64,000 bases of DNA from Pseudarthrobacter polychromogenes (GCF_014644495.1 NZ_BMKU01000007.1:129742-193741), one strand, 5' to 3'; shown: positions 17,788-26,548, numbered from the stretch's first letter. Program-made: numbers and translations. The notes: generated by a model not told the origin, from the sequence alone.

Positions 17788-19128
17788 ATGAATCACACAC
17801 TTCCCGCTGTAGCGACGCAACGGTCCTCGCCGGGGGACTCCACCCCCACGTCCAATGACGGGCACGGCCGGTTCTCCAAGGCCTCGGCAGCCGCAGTCCT
17901 CGTGTGCTGGCTGCTGGTGGTCTTCGATGGTTACGACCTCATCGTGTACGGCACTGTCCAGTCCTCCCTGATCACCGAAACCGGGTGGGGCCTGACCAAG
18001 GCCACCGCCGGGACCGTAGGTTCCATGGCCTTCCTGGGCATGATGATCGGGGCGATCTTCGCCGGCCGCATGGCCGACTCGTGGGGCCGCCGGAGGACCA
18101 TCCTCGGCTGCGCCATCGTCTTCTCCATTTTCACCGTCCTGTGTGCCTTCGCCCCCAACGCCGCTGTTTTTGGAGCCCTGCGACTCCTCGCCGGTATTGG
18201 ACTCGGCGGCCTGGTGCCGTCCGCTAATGCCCTGGTTGCGGAGCTGGTTCCCGCCAAGTGGCGCTCCATCGTGGCCACCCTGATGATGTCCGGTGTCCCG
18301 ATCGGCGGCTCCATCGCCGCCCTTGTTGGCATCCAGCTCATTCCGGCCTTCGGCTGGCAGTCGATGTTCCTGGTGGCCGTGCTGGCGCTGGTGATCGTGG
18401 TGCCGCTGGGCCTCAAGTACCTGCCGGAGACCCTGGCACCCGCCGGCAAGGCTGCCTCCAAAACGGCAGCTGCGACCGCCGTGGCCAAGGAACCGTCCGG
18501 CTTCTCCTTGCTCCTCCGCGCGCCCTACCTGGGCATCAGCATGCTCTTTGCTGTTGCCACCATCGCCACCCTCTTCGCCTGGTACGGGCTGGGCACGTGG
18601 CTGCCGAACCTCATGCAGCTGGCGGGCTACAACCTGGGGTCCGCACTGACGTTCGCCCTGGCCCTGAACCTTGGTGCCGTTGCCGGATCCGTCATCACCG
18701 CCTGGGCGGGAACGCGCTTTGGACCCATTCCGACGGCGATCGCGGCAGCCGCCGTCGCCGCCGTCGCGCTGGTGGTACTGGTGAGCGGGCCCTCCGTCTC
18801 CATTGTCTACCTCATGCTGGTCCTCGCCGGAGTCGGAACCCACGGCACCCAGTGCCTCATCATCGCCGCGGTGGCCAGCCACTATCCCGCCCATCTGCGG
18901 GGAACGGCACTTGGCTGGGCCCTCGGTACGGGCCGGATTGGCGCCGTCGCAGCACCCCAGGTGGGTGGCCTCCTGCTGGCCGCCGGGCTGGGAGTCAATT
19001 CCAACTTCCTTGCCTTCGCCGGAGCCGCAGCCATCGCAGCGGTCCTGCTGGCCGCCGTCGGCATCAACCTCAAGTCCAAACTCTCAACTTCCCCTTCAAA
19101 CCCAACAACAGGAGTTAGCAATGTCTGA
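17788..19128 (+). CDS. MFS transporter, aromatic acid:H+ symporter type (probable 3-hydroxybenzoate importer)
   Basis: A 446-residue, 12-helix major facilitator protein of the AAHS group (PcaK/BenK-like). It has VVFDGYDLIVYGTV in helix 1, the loop 2-3 motif GRMADSWGRRRTI, and LRLLAGIGLGGLVPSANALVAELVPAKWR. ATG 17788 stands only 18 nt from the divergent regulator start. The 3' end overlaps the hydroxylase start by 8 nt (ATGTCTGA), so the two are co-transcribed. The neighbours make 3-hydroxybenzoate, and perhaps gentisate, the likely substrate. Confidence 0.85.
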   Translation: MNHTLPAVATQRSSPGDSTPTSNDGHGRFSKASAAAVLVCWLLVVFDGYDLIVYGTVQSSLITETGWGLTKATAGTVGSMAFLGMMIGAIFAGRMADSWGRRRTILGCAIVFSIFTVLCAFAPNAAVFGALRLLAGIGLGGLVPSANALVAELVPAKWRSIVATLMMSGVPIGGSIAALVGIQLIPAFGWQSMFLVAVLALVIVVPLGLKYLPETLAPAGKAASKTAAATAVAKEPSGFSLLLRAPYLGISMLFAVATIATLFAWYGLGTWLPNLMQLAGYNLGSALTFALALNLGAVAGSVITAWAGTRFGPIPTAIAAAAVAAVALVVLVSGPSVSIVYLMLVLAGVGTHGTQCLIIAAVASHYPAHLRGTALGWALGTGRIGAVAAPQVGGLLLAAGLGVNSNFLAFAGAAAIAAVLLAAVGINLKSKLSTSPSNPTTGVSNV

Positions 19129-20371
19129 GCACGCCACGTCCACCGATGTCCTGGTGATCGGAGGAGGGATGGCCGGCCTGGCCGGCGCCCTCGCACTGCG
19201 CGAGAACGGTGCCAACGTGACCCTGGTGGAGCGCGCCCCCGAATTTGGCGAGGTGGGCGCCGGGCTGCAGATGGCACCCAACGCCTCCCGCGTCCTCCGC
19301 CGCTGGGGCCTGCTGGAGAAGGCGCTGGAAATCGGCGTCCAGCCCAAGCACCTGGTGTTCCGCGACGCCGTGACCGGCGAGGAACTCACCCGCCAGACGC
19401 TGAACGGCGAGTTCGAGGAGCGCTACGGCGCGCCCTACGTGGTCATCCACCGCAGCGACCTGCACCGGGTCCTGCTGGAAGGCTGTGAGGCGGCCGGCGT
19501 CAAGCTCGTAAACGATGTCACGGTGGAGAGCGTCGAGACGGTCGGTAACCGGGGCGTGGCCCACACCCTGGCCGGCGTGGACTTCGAGGCCGACGTAGTG
19601 ATCGGCGCTGATGGCCTCCGTTCCACCCTGCGCCCGCTCGTTGCCGACGATGAGCCGGTTTCTTCGGCTTACGTCGCGTACCGCGGCACCGTGCCCATCA
19701 CCGACGAGACGCCCAGGACGGACCTTGAGGATGTCATTGTCTACCTCGGACCGGACTGCCACCTTGTGCAGTACCCCCTGCGCAAGGGCGAGCTGCTCAA
19801 CACCGTGGCCGTCTTCAAGTCGCCGTCCTTCGAACGCGGCGAAGAGCAGTACGGGGGAGTGGACGAGCTTGAGGCCGCCTACAAGGACTGCGTGCCGGCG
19901 GTACAGGAAGCGCTGAAGAACCTGGCTACCGGTATCCGCTGGCCCATGTACGACCGCGACCCCATCGAGAACTGGGTTGCCGGCCGCATGGTGCTGATGG
20001 GCGACGCTGCGCACCCCATGCTCCAGTACCTGGCCCAGGGCGCCTGCCAGGCCCTCGAGGACGCTGCCGCACTGCAGGATGCTTCCGTCGGTACCGTCTT
20101 CACTTCAGAGGGTATTAACCCCAAGGCCTGGGACGTGGCCCTTCGTGAATTCAATGATGTTCGCGCCGGGCGCACGGCCCGCGTCCAGCGCACCGCCCGT
20201 GTCTGGGGCGAGTCCTGGCACGTGTCCGGCCTGGCCCGCACACTGCGCAACCTGCTGTTCAAGAGCCGGAAGGACAACAACTTCCAGTACAACGACTGGC
20301 TGTACGGGCAGGACGGCGACGGCGTCCCCTCCCTTACGCCCAAGCGGGTTGCCGAGACGGCAGCGGCATAG
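19121..20371 (+). CDS. FAD-dependent monooxygenase, probable 3-hydroxybenzoate 6-hydroxylase
   Basis: A 416-residue group A flavoprotein hydroxylase. Seen: the dinucleotide motif VLVIGGGMAGLAGALAL at the N-terminus, the DG motif ADVVIGADGLRSTLR, and GRMVLMGDAAHPMLQYLAQGACQALEDA binding the FAD ribityl/phosphate. It most resembles salicylate/3-hydroxybenzoate hydroxylases. With gentisate dioxygenase next door, 6-hydroxylation of 3-hydroxybenzoate to gentisate is the best call, while salicylate 5-hydroxylation usually needs a different multicomponent enzyme. ATG 19121 follows GGAGTTAGCA and overlaps the transporter end. Confidence 0.88.
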   Translation: MSEHATSTDVLVIGGGMAGLAGALALRENGANVTLVERAPEFGEVGAGLQMAPNASRVLRRWGLLEKALEIGVQPKHLVFRDAVTGEELTRQTLNGEFEERYGAPYVVIHRSDLHRVLLEGCEAAGVKLVNDVTVESVETVGNRGVAHTLAGVDFEADVVIGADGLRSTLRPLVADDEPVSSAYVAYRGTVPITDETPRTDLEDVIVYLGPDCHLVQYPLRKGELLNTVAVFKSPSFERGEEQYGGVDELEAAYKDCVPAVQEALKNLATGIRWPMYDRDPIENWVAGRMVLMGDAAHPMLQYLAQGACQALEDAAALQDASVGTVFTSEGINPKAWDVALREFNDVRAGRTARVQRTARVWGESWHVSGLARTLRNLLFKSRKDNNFQYNDWLYGQDGDGVPSLTPKRVAETAAA

Positions 20372-20480
20372 CATGGGCAGCGCAGTCCTCCAGTTGGTTG
20401 CCCGCTGTGGACCTTGATCCCCTAGGCGCCCGCCGTGCGCTGGGGCAGAAAAGGCTGCCTGCGTAGCGGGCAAAGAGCCA

Positions 20481-20518
20481 GAAGTCAGGCCTTGGACAGT
20501 GTCCGGGGCCTGACTTCG
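20481..20518. terminator. long hairpin after the hydroxylase
   Basis: GAAGTCAGGCC pairs with GGCCTGACTTC (11 bp) and the loop contains a further GGAC/GTCC stem. There is no T-run, so it is a terminator-like or mRNA-stabilising structure. It sits in the convergent gap with the next minus-strand gene. Confidence 0.55.
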
Positions 20519-20579
20519 TTGACGCTGTCTTCTTTCCGTCGTCGAACCCGCGTCGTCGAACCGCCGGTGGGCGGTCTGG

Positions 20580-20951
20580 TCAGGTGGCCGATTCGCTCGT
20601 TTGGCCATGGGAGCGGCCGAACCGCTGGAGGTAAAGGAACACTCCAAGGAATGCGATGACACCCAGCAGCGGCCCAGCCCAGGCGGCAACCGGCGTGCCG
20701 CGGACAAGTAGCGCCCCGGCTCCGAGAATGCTTCCTGCAAAACCAACACCGGGACCCGCAGTGCCAAGCCTCCCTTGGATCTTCCGGCCGGCCTGGCGGT
20801 ACCGGAGACTGAGGAGGACGACGAAGAGGATGAAGGCTCCGCCCATGAAGAGGGGCCAGGGCCAATCTGCCATTGCCACAACGCTCAGGGTCAGCCCGTA
20901 CGTGGCGGCCAAAGCCAGCCAATAGTTCCTTGCGGTGGTGTTGGTACTCAT
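20580..20951 (-). CDS. small membrane protein of unknown function
   Basis: A 123-residue protein with about four hydrophobic segments (NYWLALAATYGLTLSVVAM, PLFMGGAFILFVVLLSL, VGFAGSILGAGALLV, AGPLLGVIAFLGVFLYL) and a positively charged loop RYRQAGRKIQGR. ATG 20951 is the likely start; ATG 20957 is an alternative. I do not recognise the family. It stands alone between the hydroxylase and tRNA-Ser. Confidence 0.6.
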   Translation of the reverse strand: MSTNTTARNYWLALAATYGLTLSVVAMADWPWPLFMGGAFILFVVLLSLRYRQAGRKIQGRLGTAGPGVGFAGSILGAGALLVRGTPVAAWAGPLLGVIAFLGVFLYLQRFGRSHGQTSESAT

Positions 20952-21074
20952 CCGCATCCGCCTGTGAAGTCCATGCGGTAAAACATACCTACCCCCGCTG
21001 CGCAGTTCACGCGCGCTGGTGGGCACGTGGACTGCAGCGCCCGTGGCCCGTGCACCACGTTCAGCGCAAAGCAA

Positions 21075-21115
21075 AAGGCCCTGCTTCCCTTTGGTTATCA
21101 GGGAAGCAGGGCCTT
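21075..21115 (-). terminator. terminator of tRNA-Ser(CGA)
   Basis: A 16-bp stem, AAGGCCCTGCTTCCCT against AGGGAAGCAGGGCCTT, begins about 7 bases past the encoded CCA. On the minus strand it ends in CCTTTTGC, a short T-run. Confidence 0.75.
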
Positions 21116-21121
21116 TCTTAT

Positions 21122-21211
21122 TGGCGGTGACGGTGGGATTTGAACCCACGTTGGCTTTTACACCAAACAACATTTCGAGTGTTGCACCTTCGGCCGCTCG
21201 GACACGTCACC
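21122..21211 (-). tRNA. tRNA-Ser (anticodon CGA)
   Basis: Acceptor GGTGACG/CGTCACC, a D-arm with GAGCGGCCGAA, anticodon stem CAACA/TGTTG with loop CTCGAAA (anticodon CGA), a long class II variable arm and the T-arm GTGGG-TTCAAAT-CCCAC. CCA is encoded (21122-21124). Confidence 0.95.
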
Positions 21212-21374
21212 AACCTCAATAGGGTACCGGAGCAAGGCGTGCATCCCCAAAACGGGATTGTCGGGAGGGGCTTCCGATGCCTCGACAAAGAGGCCGGAAA
21301 ACATTTTCAAAAATTGTTTCAGCCGGGGTGCGCTGGCCCCCTTAAATGTCAGACCCTCCCATGAGGATGGATTC

Positions 21375-23228
21375 ATGGAAGGCAATTCGGCGGTGGTGGA
21401 GGCGGAGGCGGTGGTTGACGCTTCTGTGGCTGCTTTTGCGGCGGTGCTCGCGGGCGGCGGTACGGCCGCTTCGGGTAGGGCTGTTTCTGGTCTTGGTGTC
21501 GCTGAGCCTGGTGCTGATGCCGGTGCTGGCGGGTGCGTAGGCAGCATTGATGATGATCCGTTGCAGCGGGTTGCTGATGGGGCGTTGGATGTTCTTGCCG
21601 GGGTGGCCCGGTCGGAGGCGAAGCTGGCGGCGTTGAAGGCTCAGGCGGTGCAGGTGCTCGCTGCCGCCACGAGTGTGCTGAACGGTCCGCCGTCCTCGCC
21701 GTATGAGGCGACGGCGCAGGAGCGGAGCCTGGTGGCGGAGGTGGGGTGTGCTCTGGTGATCGGTGATCGTGCCGCCGGTGCCCTGTTGGCCGAGTCCCAT
21801 GCCCTGACCACGTCCCTGCCCCGGACGCTCGCAGCGTTGCAGGGCGGTTCGATTTCTTGGGCGCATGCCCGGGGGATGGCGGAGGAGGCAGCCACCCTCG
21901 ACGCCGCCGGCGCCGCGGCCCTGGAGGCGCACTTCCTGGACCCGGACACGGTTCGGCCTGCCGCCGCGGCCATGATCGGGGAGATGCCCGCCTACCGGTT
22001 CAAGGCCAAGGCCCGTACCTGGCGCGAACGCCACCACCCCGAATCGATCGAGAAGCGCCACGCCAAGGGTGTGGCGGACCGGCGGGTCGAGTACCGGCCG
22101 GACCAGGACGGCATGGCCTGGCTCTCGGCCTGCCTCCCCGCCCATCAGGCAATGGCGGGCTGGAACCGGCTCACCGCCCTCGCCCGGGCCGCGCAGGGAC
22201 CCGACGAGTCCCGCACCCTCACCCAGATCCGGGCCGACGACTTCGCCGAAGCCATCCTCACCAGCGGCACCAGCCGCGGTAGTGGCGACAGTTCCAGCCT
22301 TCGTGCAGGCGACAGCGAATGGGTGAGTACAGGCAACGGCGACGGGTTGGGTACCAACGACGGGGCGGGTGCCGGGATGGATCCCGTCGGGCTGTCGTCT
22401 GCGGTGCGGGCGCAGGTGCTCGTCATGGTCCCGGTAGTCGCGCTGATGGGCCTGACGGATGAGCCGGCCGTGCTGGACGGCTTCGGGCCCATCCCGCCGT
22501 CCATGGCACGGGACCTGGTCGCGAACGGTGCCGATTCGTTCCACCGGGTCCTTGTTGATCCGCGGGACGGGGCACCGTTGGAGATCGGGCGGACCAGCTA
22601 CCGGGTTACCAAAGCGATGCGGAACTGGCTGCGGATGCGGGACGGCACATGCCCGTTCCCCGGCTGCAACAACCCATCGTTGGATAACGAGGCAGACCAC
22701 CTCCTGGCCTGGCAGCACGGCGGGACCACCGGGATCAGCAATCTCGGACAGCCCTGCCCGAAGCACCACAAACTTCGGCACAGCAGCGGGTGGAAACCGA
22801 CACCGGCCACCAAGGATGAACCACCCGGCTGGATCTCACCGTCCGGGCGGCACTACAAAAGCGAACATCAGGACTGGGAGCCACCCCACTGGCCGGAATC
22901 TGTCCTGTCCGCCCTGCCGGCGGCGTTGGAACCGGGGGAGCATCACAACGGGCAAATCCGCGGCATGCTGCCCTACCGGCCCATGCCCGGCGCGTGTGCC
23001 TGCCCTGCCGGAGACGTCCTGCACCTGGAACCTCCACAGGAGGAACCTGAAGATGACAACCTCGTAGACCTGGACGACATACCCGTGGACGACCCCATCT
23101 GGGATGACTTCTACGCCCTGCCGCCCGTCCTGCCCCAATACCCCCTGACTGGCTGGGACCCGACAAGTGGCTGGTACCCGACAAGTGAGTGGGACCCGAT
23201 AAGAGACCGGGACCCGGCACTGACTTAG
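21375..23228 (+). CDS. DUF222 / HNH endonuclease-like protein (13E12 repeat family)
   Basis: A 617-residue protein. An Ala/Gly/Val-rich N-tail is followed by the DUF222 helical region (about residues 60-400, with KAKARTWRERHHPESIEKRHAKG and RVEYRPDQDGMAWL). A C-terminal HNH module near residue 430 shows the CPFPGC zinc knuckle, NEADHLLAWQHGG (the His), SNLGQPC and PKHHKLRH. Such proteins are numerous in Actinobacteria and their role is poorly known. ATG 21375 follows GAGGATGGATTC. An in-frame extension to 21258 has no ribosome binding site. The C-terminus is made of six-residue repeats (W[DY]P[TI]...). Confidence 0.85.
   Translation: MEGNSAVVEAEAVVDASVAAFAAVLAGGGTAASGRAVSGLGVAEPGADAGAGGCVGSIDDDPLQRVADGALDVLAGVARSEAKLAALKAQAVQVLAAATSVLNGPPSSPYEATAQERSLVAEVGCALVIGDRAAGALLAESHALTTSLPRTLAALQGGSISWAHARGMAEEAATLDAAGAAALEAHFLDPDTVRPAAAAMIGEMPAYRFKAKARTWRERHHPESIEKRHAKGVADRRVEYRPDQDGMAWLSACLPAHQAMAGWNRLTALARAAQGPDESRTLTQIRADDFAEAILTSGTSRGSGDSSSLRAGDSEWVSTGNGDGLGTNDGAGAGMDPVGLSSAVRAQVLVMVPVVALMGLTDEPAVLDGFGPIPPSMARDLVANGADSFHRVLVDPRDGAPLEIGRTSYRVTKAMRNWLRMRDGTCPFPGCNNPSLDNEADHLLAWQHGGTTGISNLGQPCPKHHKLRHSSGWKPTPATKDEPPGWISPSGRHYKSEHQDWEPPHWPESVLSALPAALEPGEHHNGQIRGMLPYRPMPGACACPAGDVLHLEPPQEEPEDDNLVDLDDIPVDDPIWDDFYALPPVLPQYPLTGWDPTSGWYPTSEWDPIRDRDPALT
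23154..23225 (+). repeat. 18-bp tandem repeat at the end of the HNH gene
   Basis: Four head-to-tail 18-bp units start at 23154, 23172, 23190 and 23208. The first reads TGGGACCCGACAAGTGGC and the last is degenerate. They encode WDPTSG, WYPTSE, WDPIRD and RDPALT and run straight into the stop codon. Confidence 0.8.
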
Positions 23229-23410
23229 CCGGCATCAAATGCCCCACAGGCACGGGCAGCCGGGCGCACGGGGTCAACAGCCGCGGGTCAGGGAGTCGGT
23301 TTAACCTCAGGCCGGGGTCGGGGGAGACGGCCCAGGCATAAACCGGGTTGGGGAGGGGGTCCAAGCACAGCCCAGAGCCCCAGGAATCCGAACCAGGCAA
23401 AGGCCAACTT

Positions 23411-23438
23411 TTGCGGTCCACGCCAGGAGGGCTAGATT
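23411..23438 (+). promoter_or_regulatory. promoter of the dehydrogenase/PTPS-like/glycosyltransferase operon
   Basis: TTGCGG (23411-23416), a 16-bp spacer and TAGATT (23433-23438) end 10 nt before ATG 23449. No Shine-Dalgarno is present, so the mRNA would have a leader of only a few bases. Confidence 0.45.
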
Positions 23439-23448
23439 CATCAGCAAG

Positions 23449-24480
23449 ATGACTAATCAAACCAGTCCCCCGCAAGCAACCGCTTACTGGACAACGGCCA
23501 AGGAACAGGGCGAACTCCGCACCGAGGACCTTCCCACCCCTGGCCCAGGCGAAGCCCTGGTGCGCACCCTCTATTCCGGCATCAGCAAAGGCACCGAGAT
23601 GGTGGTCCACGCCGGCGCAGTCCCACCCCGGGTGGCTGAAGCGATGCGGGCACCCCGCCAGGAGGGTGAGTTCCCGGGGCCGGTGAAATTCGGATACCTG
23701 TCCGTGGGTGTTGTCGAGGAAGGGCCGGAAGGTTGGCCGGGGCAGCGCGTCTTCTGCCTCAACCCCCACCAGGACCGCTACGTGGTGCCCGTCAGTTCAC
23801 TCACCAGGATTCCCGATGACGTCCCGTCCCGGCGGGCAGTGCTGACCGGAACCGTGGAAACCGCGGTCAATGCGCTGTGGGAGGCCGGCCCGAGGCTCGG
23901 TGACCGGGTTGCGGTAGTGGGCGCAGGCCTTGTGGGCGGCATGGTGGCCACCCTGCTGAGGACCTTTCCGCTGGAACGCCTGCAGCTTGTGGACCTGGAC
24001 CCGGGCCGGAAGCAACTGGCGGACAGCCTGGGAATAGGCTTCGCCCACCCGGATGACGCCCTCGCCGACTCTGACATCGTGTTCCACTGTTCCGCCTCCC
24101 AGGAAGGCTTGGAGCGCAGCCTGCAGCTGGCCGGGGATGAAGGGGACGTCATCGAAATGTCCTGGTACGCCAACCGCCAGGTAACACTGCCGCTGGGGGA
24201 GGACTTCCACGCCCGGCGCCTGTCCATCAGGGCAAGCCAGGTGGGAGTGGTGGCACGGGCCCGCCGGCACCGCAGGACCAACGCCGACCGCCTGAACCTC
24301 GCAGTATCGCTGCTCAGGGATCCGGTATTCGACGCCTTCCTGACAGGTACTTCGCCGTTCGCTGAGCTGCCCGGCGTTGTGCAGGACCTGGCCCACGGCA
24401 ACCGCGAAGCTTTATGCCACGTCATTGAGTACCCGGGCAACGAAGATTCCCTGCACCCCAACCGAGAAGACCAGAGGTAG
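23449..24480 (+). CDS. zinc-less MDR-family dehydrogenase
   Basis: A 343-residue medium-chain dehydrogenase/reductase with a Rossmann motif VAVVGAGLVGGMVATLL (about residue 160). In place of the catalytic-zinc region (GxCGTD...GHE) it has LYSGISKGTEMVVHAG and later LNPHQDRYVV. The zinc Cys and His ligands are therefore absent, as in the SGIS-GTE subgroup that includes BchC-type enzymes. Likely an NAD(P)-dependent oxidoreductase with an unknown substrate. It is first in a tight operon: 3 nt separate its stop from the PTPS-like gene. Confidence 0.8.
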   Translation: MTNQTSPPQATAYWTTAKEQGELRTEDLPTPGPGEALVRTLYSGISKGTEMVVHAGAVPPRVAEAMRAPRQEGEFPGPVKFGYLSVGVVEEGPEGWPGQRVFCLNPHQDRYVVPVSSLTRIPDDVPSRRAVLTGTVETAVNALWEAGPRLGDRVAVVGAGLVGGMVATLLRTFPLERLQLVDLDPGRKQLADSLGIGFAHPDDALADSDIVFHCSASQEGLERSLQLAGDEGDVIEMSWYANRQVTLPLGEDFHARRLSIRASQVGVVARARRHRRTNADRLNLAVSLLRDPVFDAFLTGTSPFAELPGVVQDLAHGNREALCHVIEYPGNEDSLHPNREDQR

Positions 24481-24483
24481 TCC

Positions 24484-24882
24484 ATGTTCAGCCTGACCGT
24501 CCGACGCCACTTTATGATCGCCCACAGCCTCCCGCGCGAGGCCTTCGGGCCGGCCCAGTCCCTGCATGGGGCAACGTTCGTCGCCGAGGTGTCCTTCCGG
24601 CGTCGGAAGCTCAACGAGGACGCGATCGTCCTGGACATCGGCGCCGCCGGCACCATGATCGAGAAGGTGCTGGCAGGCCTGAACTACCGCAACCTGGACG
24701 AGCATCCCGATTTCGCCGGCAAGCTCAGCACCACGGAGGCGCTCGCGGAATACATCGCGCAGTCCGTTGCCGCAAAGCTGAAGGACGATCCCGACGGCGG
24801 CCAGCTCACCGGGATCGACGTCACCCTGCGCGAAAACCCGGACGCCTGGGCCACGTACACGCTGGACCTTCCAGCTGCCTGA
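24484..24882 (+). CDS. 6-pyruvoyl-tetrahydropterin synthase/QueD-like protein with altered active site
   Basis: A 132-residue T-fold protein of PTPS/QueD size. The first zinc His is kept in FMIAHSLP (His14) and the HGH motif region is recognisable as LHGATF. There His28 is kept but the third His is Ala30, and the catalytic Cys position is Ala or Pro. The usual catalytic LDH reads LNY, while a C-terminal Glu (LREN) remains. It is therefore unlikely to perform normal PTPS/QueD chemistry with this residue set. It sits between an MDR dehydrogenase and a glycosyltransferase with gaps of 3 and 4 nt, implying a joint pathway on a pterin-like or other small molecule (inference). Confidence 0.82.
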   Translation: MFSLTVRRHFMIAHSLPREAFGPAQSLHGATFVAEVSFRRRKLNEDAIVLDIGAAGTMIEKVLAGLNYRNLDEHPDFAGKLSTTEALAEYIAQSVAAKLKDDPDGGQLTGIDVTLRENPDAWATYTLDLPAA

Positions 24883-24886
24883 TCCC

Positions 24887-25960
24887 ATGGACCGCATCCG
24901 GCTGCTGGTTCCCGGCAACATCCACCATCATTCCGGTGGAAACATCTACAACGCGCGGCTGGTGCAGGGGCTGAAGGTCCTGGGAGTGGACGTGGAGGTG
25001 CTCCCCGTTGAAGGCTCCTGGCCCTACGCCAGCGCCCACGCCCGGCGCAGGCTGGGCACCCTCTTGGGGGCGTGGGAACAGGTGAGTGAAACGGAATCAG
25101 AAAACACCGTATCCCTTGTCGACGGGCTCATTGCCATGGGCGCACCGGATGAGCTCGAATTCGCGGCCAAGGCCGGACGAAAGACATGGGTATTGGTACA
25201 TATGCCCGCCCCGGCACATCACGAGCTTGAAGCACGGTCCCTCCGGGCTGCCACGGGCGTGGTGTGCACCAGCACCTGGGCCAGCAAAGTCCTGGAAGAA
25301 CGCCACGGACTCCATGGGCTCAAGGTCGCACTCCCTGGCACCGACCCTGCGCCGTTGGCCGAGGGGTCCGCGCCGCCCCACATGGTCATAGTGGCTGCGC
25401 TCCTGCCCAATAAGGACCAGCTGCTCACGGTCTCCGCGCTGGCACTGCTTCAGGACCTTGAGTGGACAGCGTCGTTTGTTGGGTCAAACCAGGCGGACGG
25501 GGATTACGCACAAAAGGTTCAAGCCGCAGTAGAAATGCACGGAATGGAGGGGCGGATCCAGTTCACCGGTGAGCTGGCCGGTGAAGCACTGGAAAACGAA
25601 TGGCGTGGGGCGGACCTCAGCCTCCTGGTGTCCCGTGCCGAGGCGTTCGGCATGGTGGTCACCGAATCACTCGCCCGCGGCATCCCCGTAGTGGTGCGCG
25701 ATGGCACAGGCGCCGTCGAGGCCTTGCGCCTCGGAACGGCGGGGAAGGACGACGACGGCGGCGCGCTTCCGGGCGCGAAGGTAGCCTTCCCGGCGGATGA
25801 TGATCCTGCAAATCCTGCCCTGCTGGCCCAGGCACTTCGGCACTGGCTGGAAGATGCCGGGACCCGGGATGCCTGGCGGGCACGGGCGCTGGAAACAAGA
25901 GGAGCCCTGCCGGGCTGGGAACAGCCGGCGGCCCACGTGCTGGCCGCAATCAGGGGATGA
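24887..25960 (+). CDS. GT4-type glycosyltransferase
   Basis: A 357-residue GT-B fold enzyme. The N-terminal acceptor domain has LVPGNIHHHSGGNIYNARL, the glycine loop. The C-terminal donor domain has VIVAALLPNKDQLLTVSAL, FTGELAGEAL and the E-x7-E motif in AEAFGMVVTESLARGIPVVV. It uses a nucleotide-sugar donor; donor and acceptor are unknown. It is the last gene of the operon with the MDR dehydrogenase and PTPS-like protein, and runs convergently into tadA. Confidence 0.85.
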   Translation: MDRIRLLVPGNIHHHSGGNIYNARLVQGLKVLGVDVEVLPVEGSWPYASAHARRRLGTLLGAWEQVSETESENTVSLVDGLIAMGAPDELEFAAKAGRKTWVLVHMPAPAHHELEARSLRAATGVVCTSTWASKVLEERHGLHGLKVALPGTDPAPLAEGSAPPHMVIVAALLPNKDQLLTVSALALLQDLEWTASFVGSNQADGDYAQKVQAAVEMHGMEGRIQFTGELAGEALENEWRGADLSLLVSRAEAFGMVVTESLARGIPVVVRDGTGAVEALRLGTAGKDDDGGALPGAKVAFPADDDPANPALLAQALRHWLEDAGTRDAWRARALETRGALPGWEQPAAHVLAAIRG

Positions 25961-25981
25961 CGCTGACAGCCTGGGCGTGAA

Positions 25982-26488
25982 TCAGAGCCGCGAGCGGTGC
26001 CCGGCGAAGAACTCACGCAGCAAGGCGGCGCACTCGGCCTCGCGCACGCCCGGATACACCTCAACCCAGTGGTTCAGGCGCCTCTCACGGAGCACATCGA
26101 AAACCGACCCCGCAGCTCCTGCCTTCTCGTCCCAGGCGCCGAAGACCACCCGGGGGATTCTCGCCAGCACAATCGCACCGGCGCACATCGCGCACGGTTC
26201 CAGGGTGACCACCAGCGTGCAGTCGGCCAGCCGCCAGCCGTCTCCGCTGCCGCCGTCGAGCAGGGAAACCTGGCGCAGCCGTTCCGCCGCCTCGCGGATG
26301 GCAACCACCTCGGCATGCGCGGTGGGGTCGCCCAGCTCTTCCCGCTGGTTGCGTCCGGAACCCAGCACTGCGCCGTCGGGCCCAATGACCACCGCGCCGA
26401 TGGGCACGTCCTCGGTGTCGAGGGCGCGCCTGGCCTCGGCGAGGGCAAGGCCCATCCACGCATGGTGTTTCTTATCTGCGGAGACCAT
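25982..26488 (-). CDS. tadA: tRNA-specific adenosine deaminase
   Basis: A 168-residue zinc deaminase that converts A34 to inosine in tRNA-Arg(ACG), whose gene is also in this window. The zinc/catalytic motifs are THAEVVAIREA (HAE) and TLEPCAMCAGAIVLARI (PCxxC). The family VPIGAVVIGPDG is at the N-terminus. ATG 26488 is preceded by TATCAT at exactly 6 nt and no ribosome binding site, so the mRNA is probably leaderless. Confidence 0.93.
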   Translation of the reverse strand: MVSADKKHHAWMGLALAEARRALDTEDVPIGAVVIGPDGAVLGSGRNQREELGDPTAHAEVVAIREAAERLRQVSLLDGGSGDGWRLADCTLVVTLEPCAMCAGAIVLARIPRVVFGAWDEKAGAAGSVFDVLRERRLNHWVEVYPGVREAECAALLREFFAGHRSRL

Positions 26489-26494
26489 GGCTCA

Positions 26495-26500
26495 ATGATA
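26495..26500 (-). promoter_or_regulatory. -10 hexamer of leaderless tadA
   Basis: TATCAT on the minus strand ends 6 nt before ATG 26488. No Shine-Dalgarno lies between. Confidence 0.45.
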
Positions 26501-26548
26501 GTTTCGAAGGTACCCAGAGCCCGTGACGCACATCCGCCGGGAGGCACA

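Noticed and set aside
17776..18894. An upstream extension of the IclR reading frame through the divergent transporter
   Set aside because: The extension has no homology-like features, and the transporter on the opposite strand is clearly real. ATG 17769 has a nearby -10.
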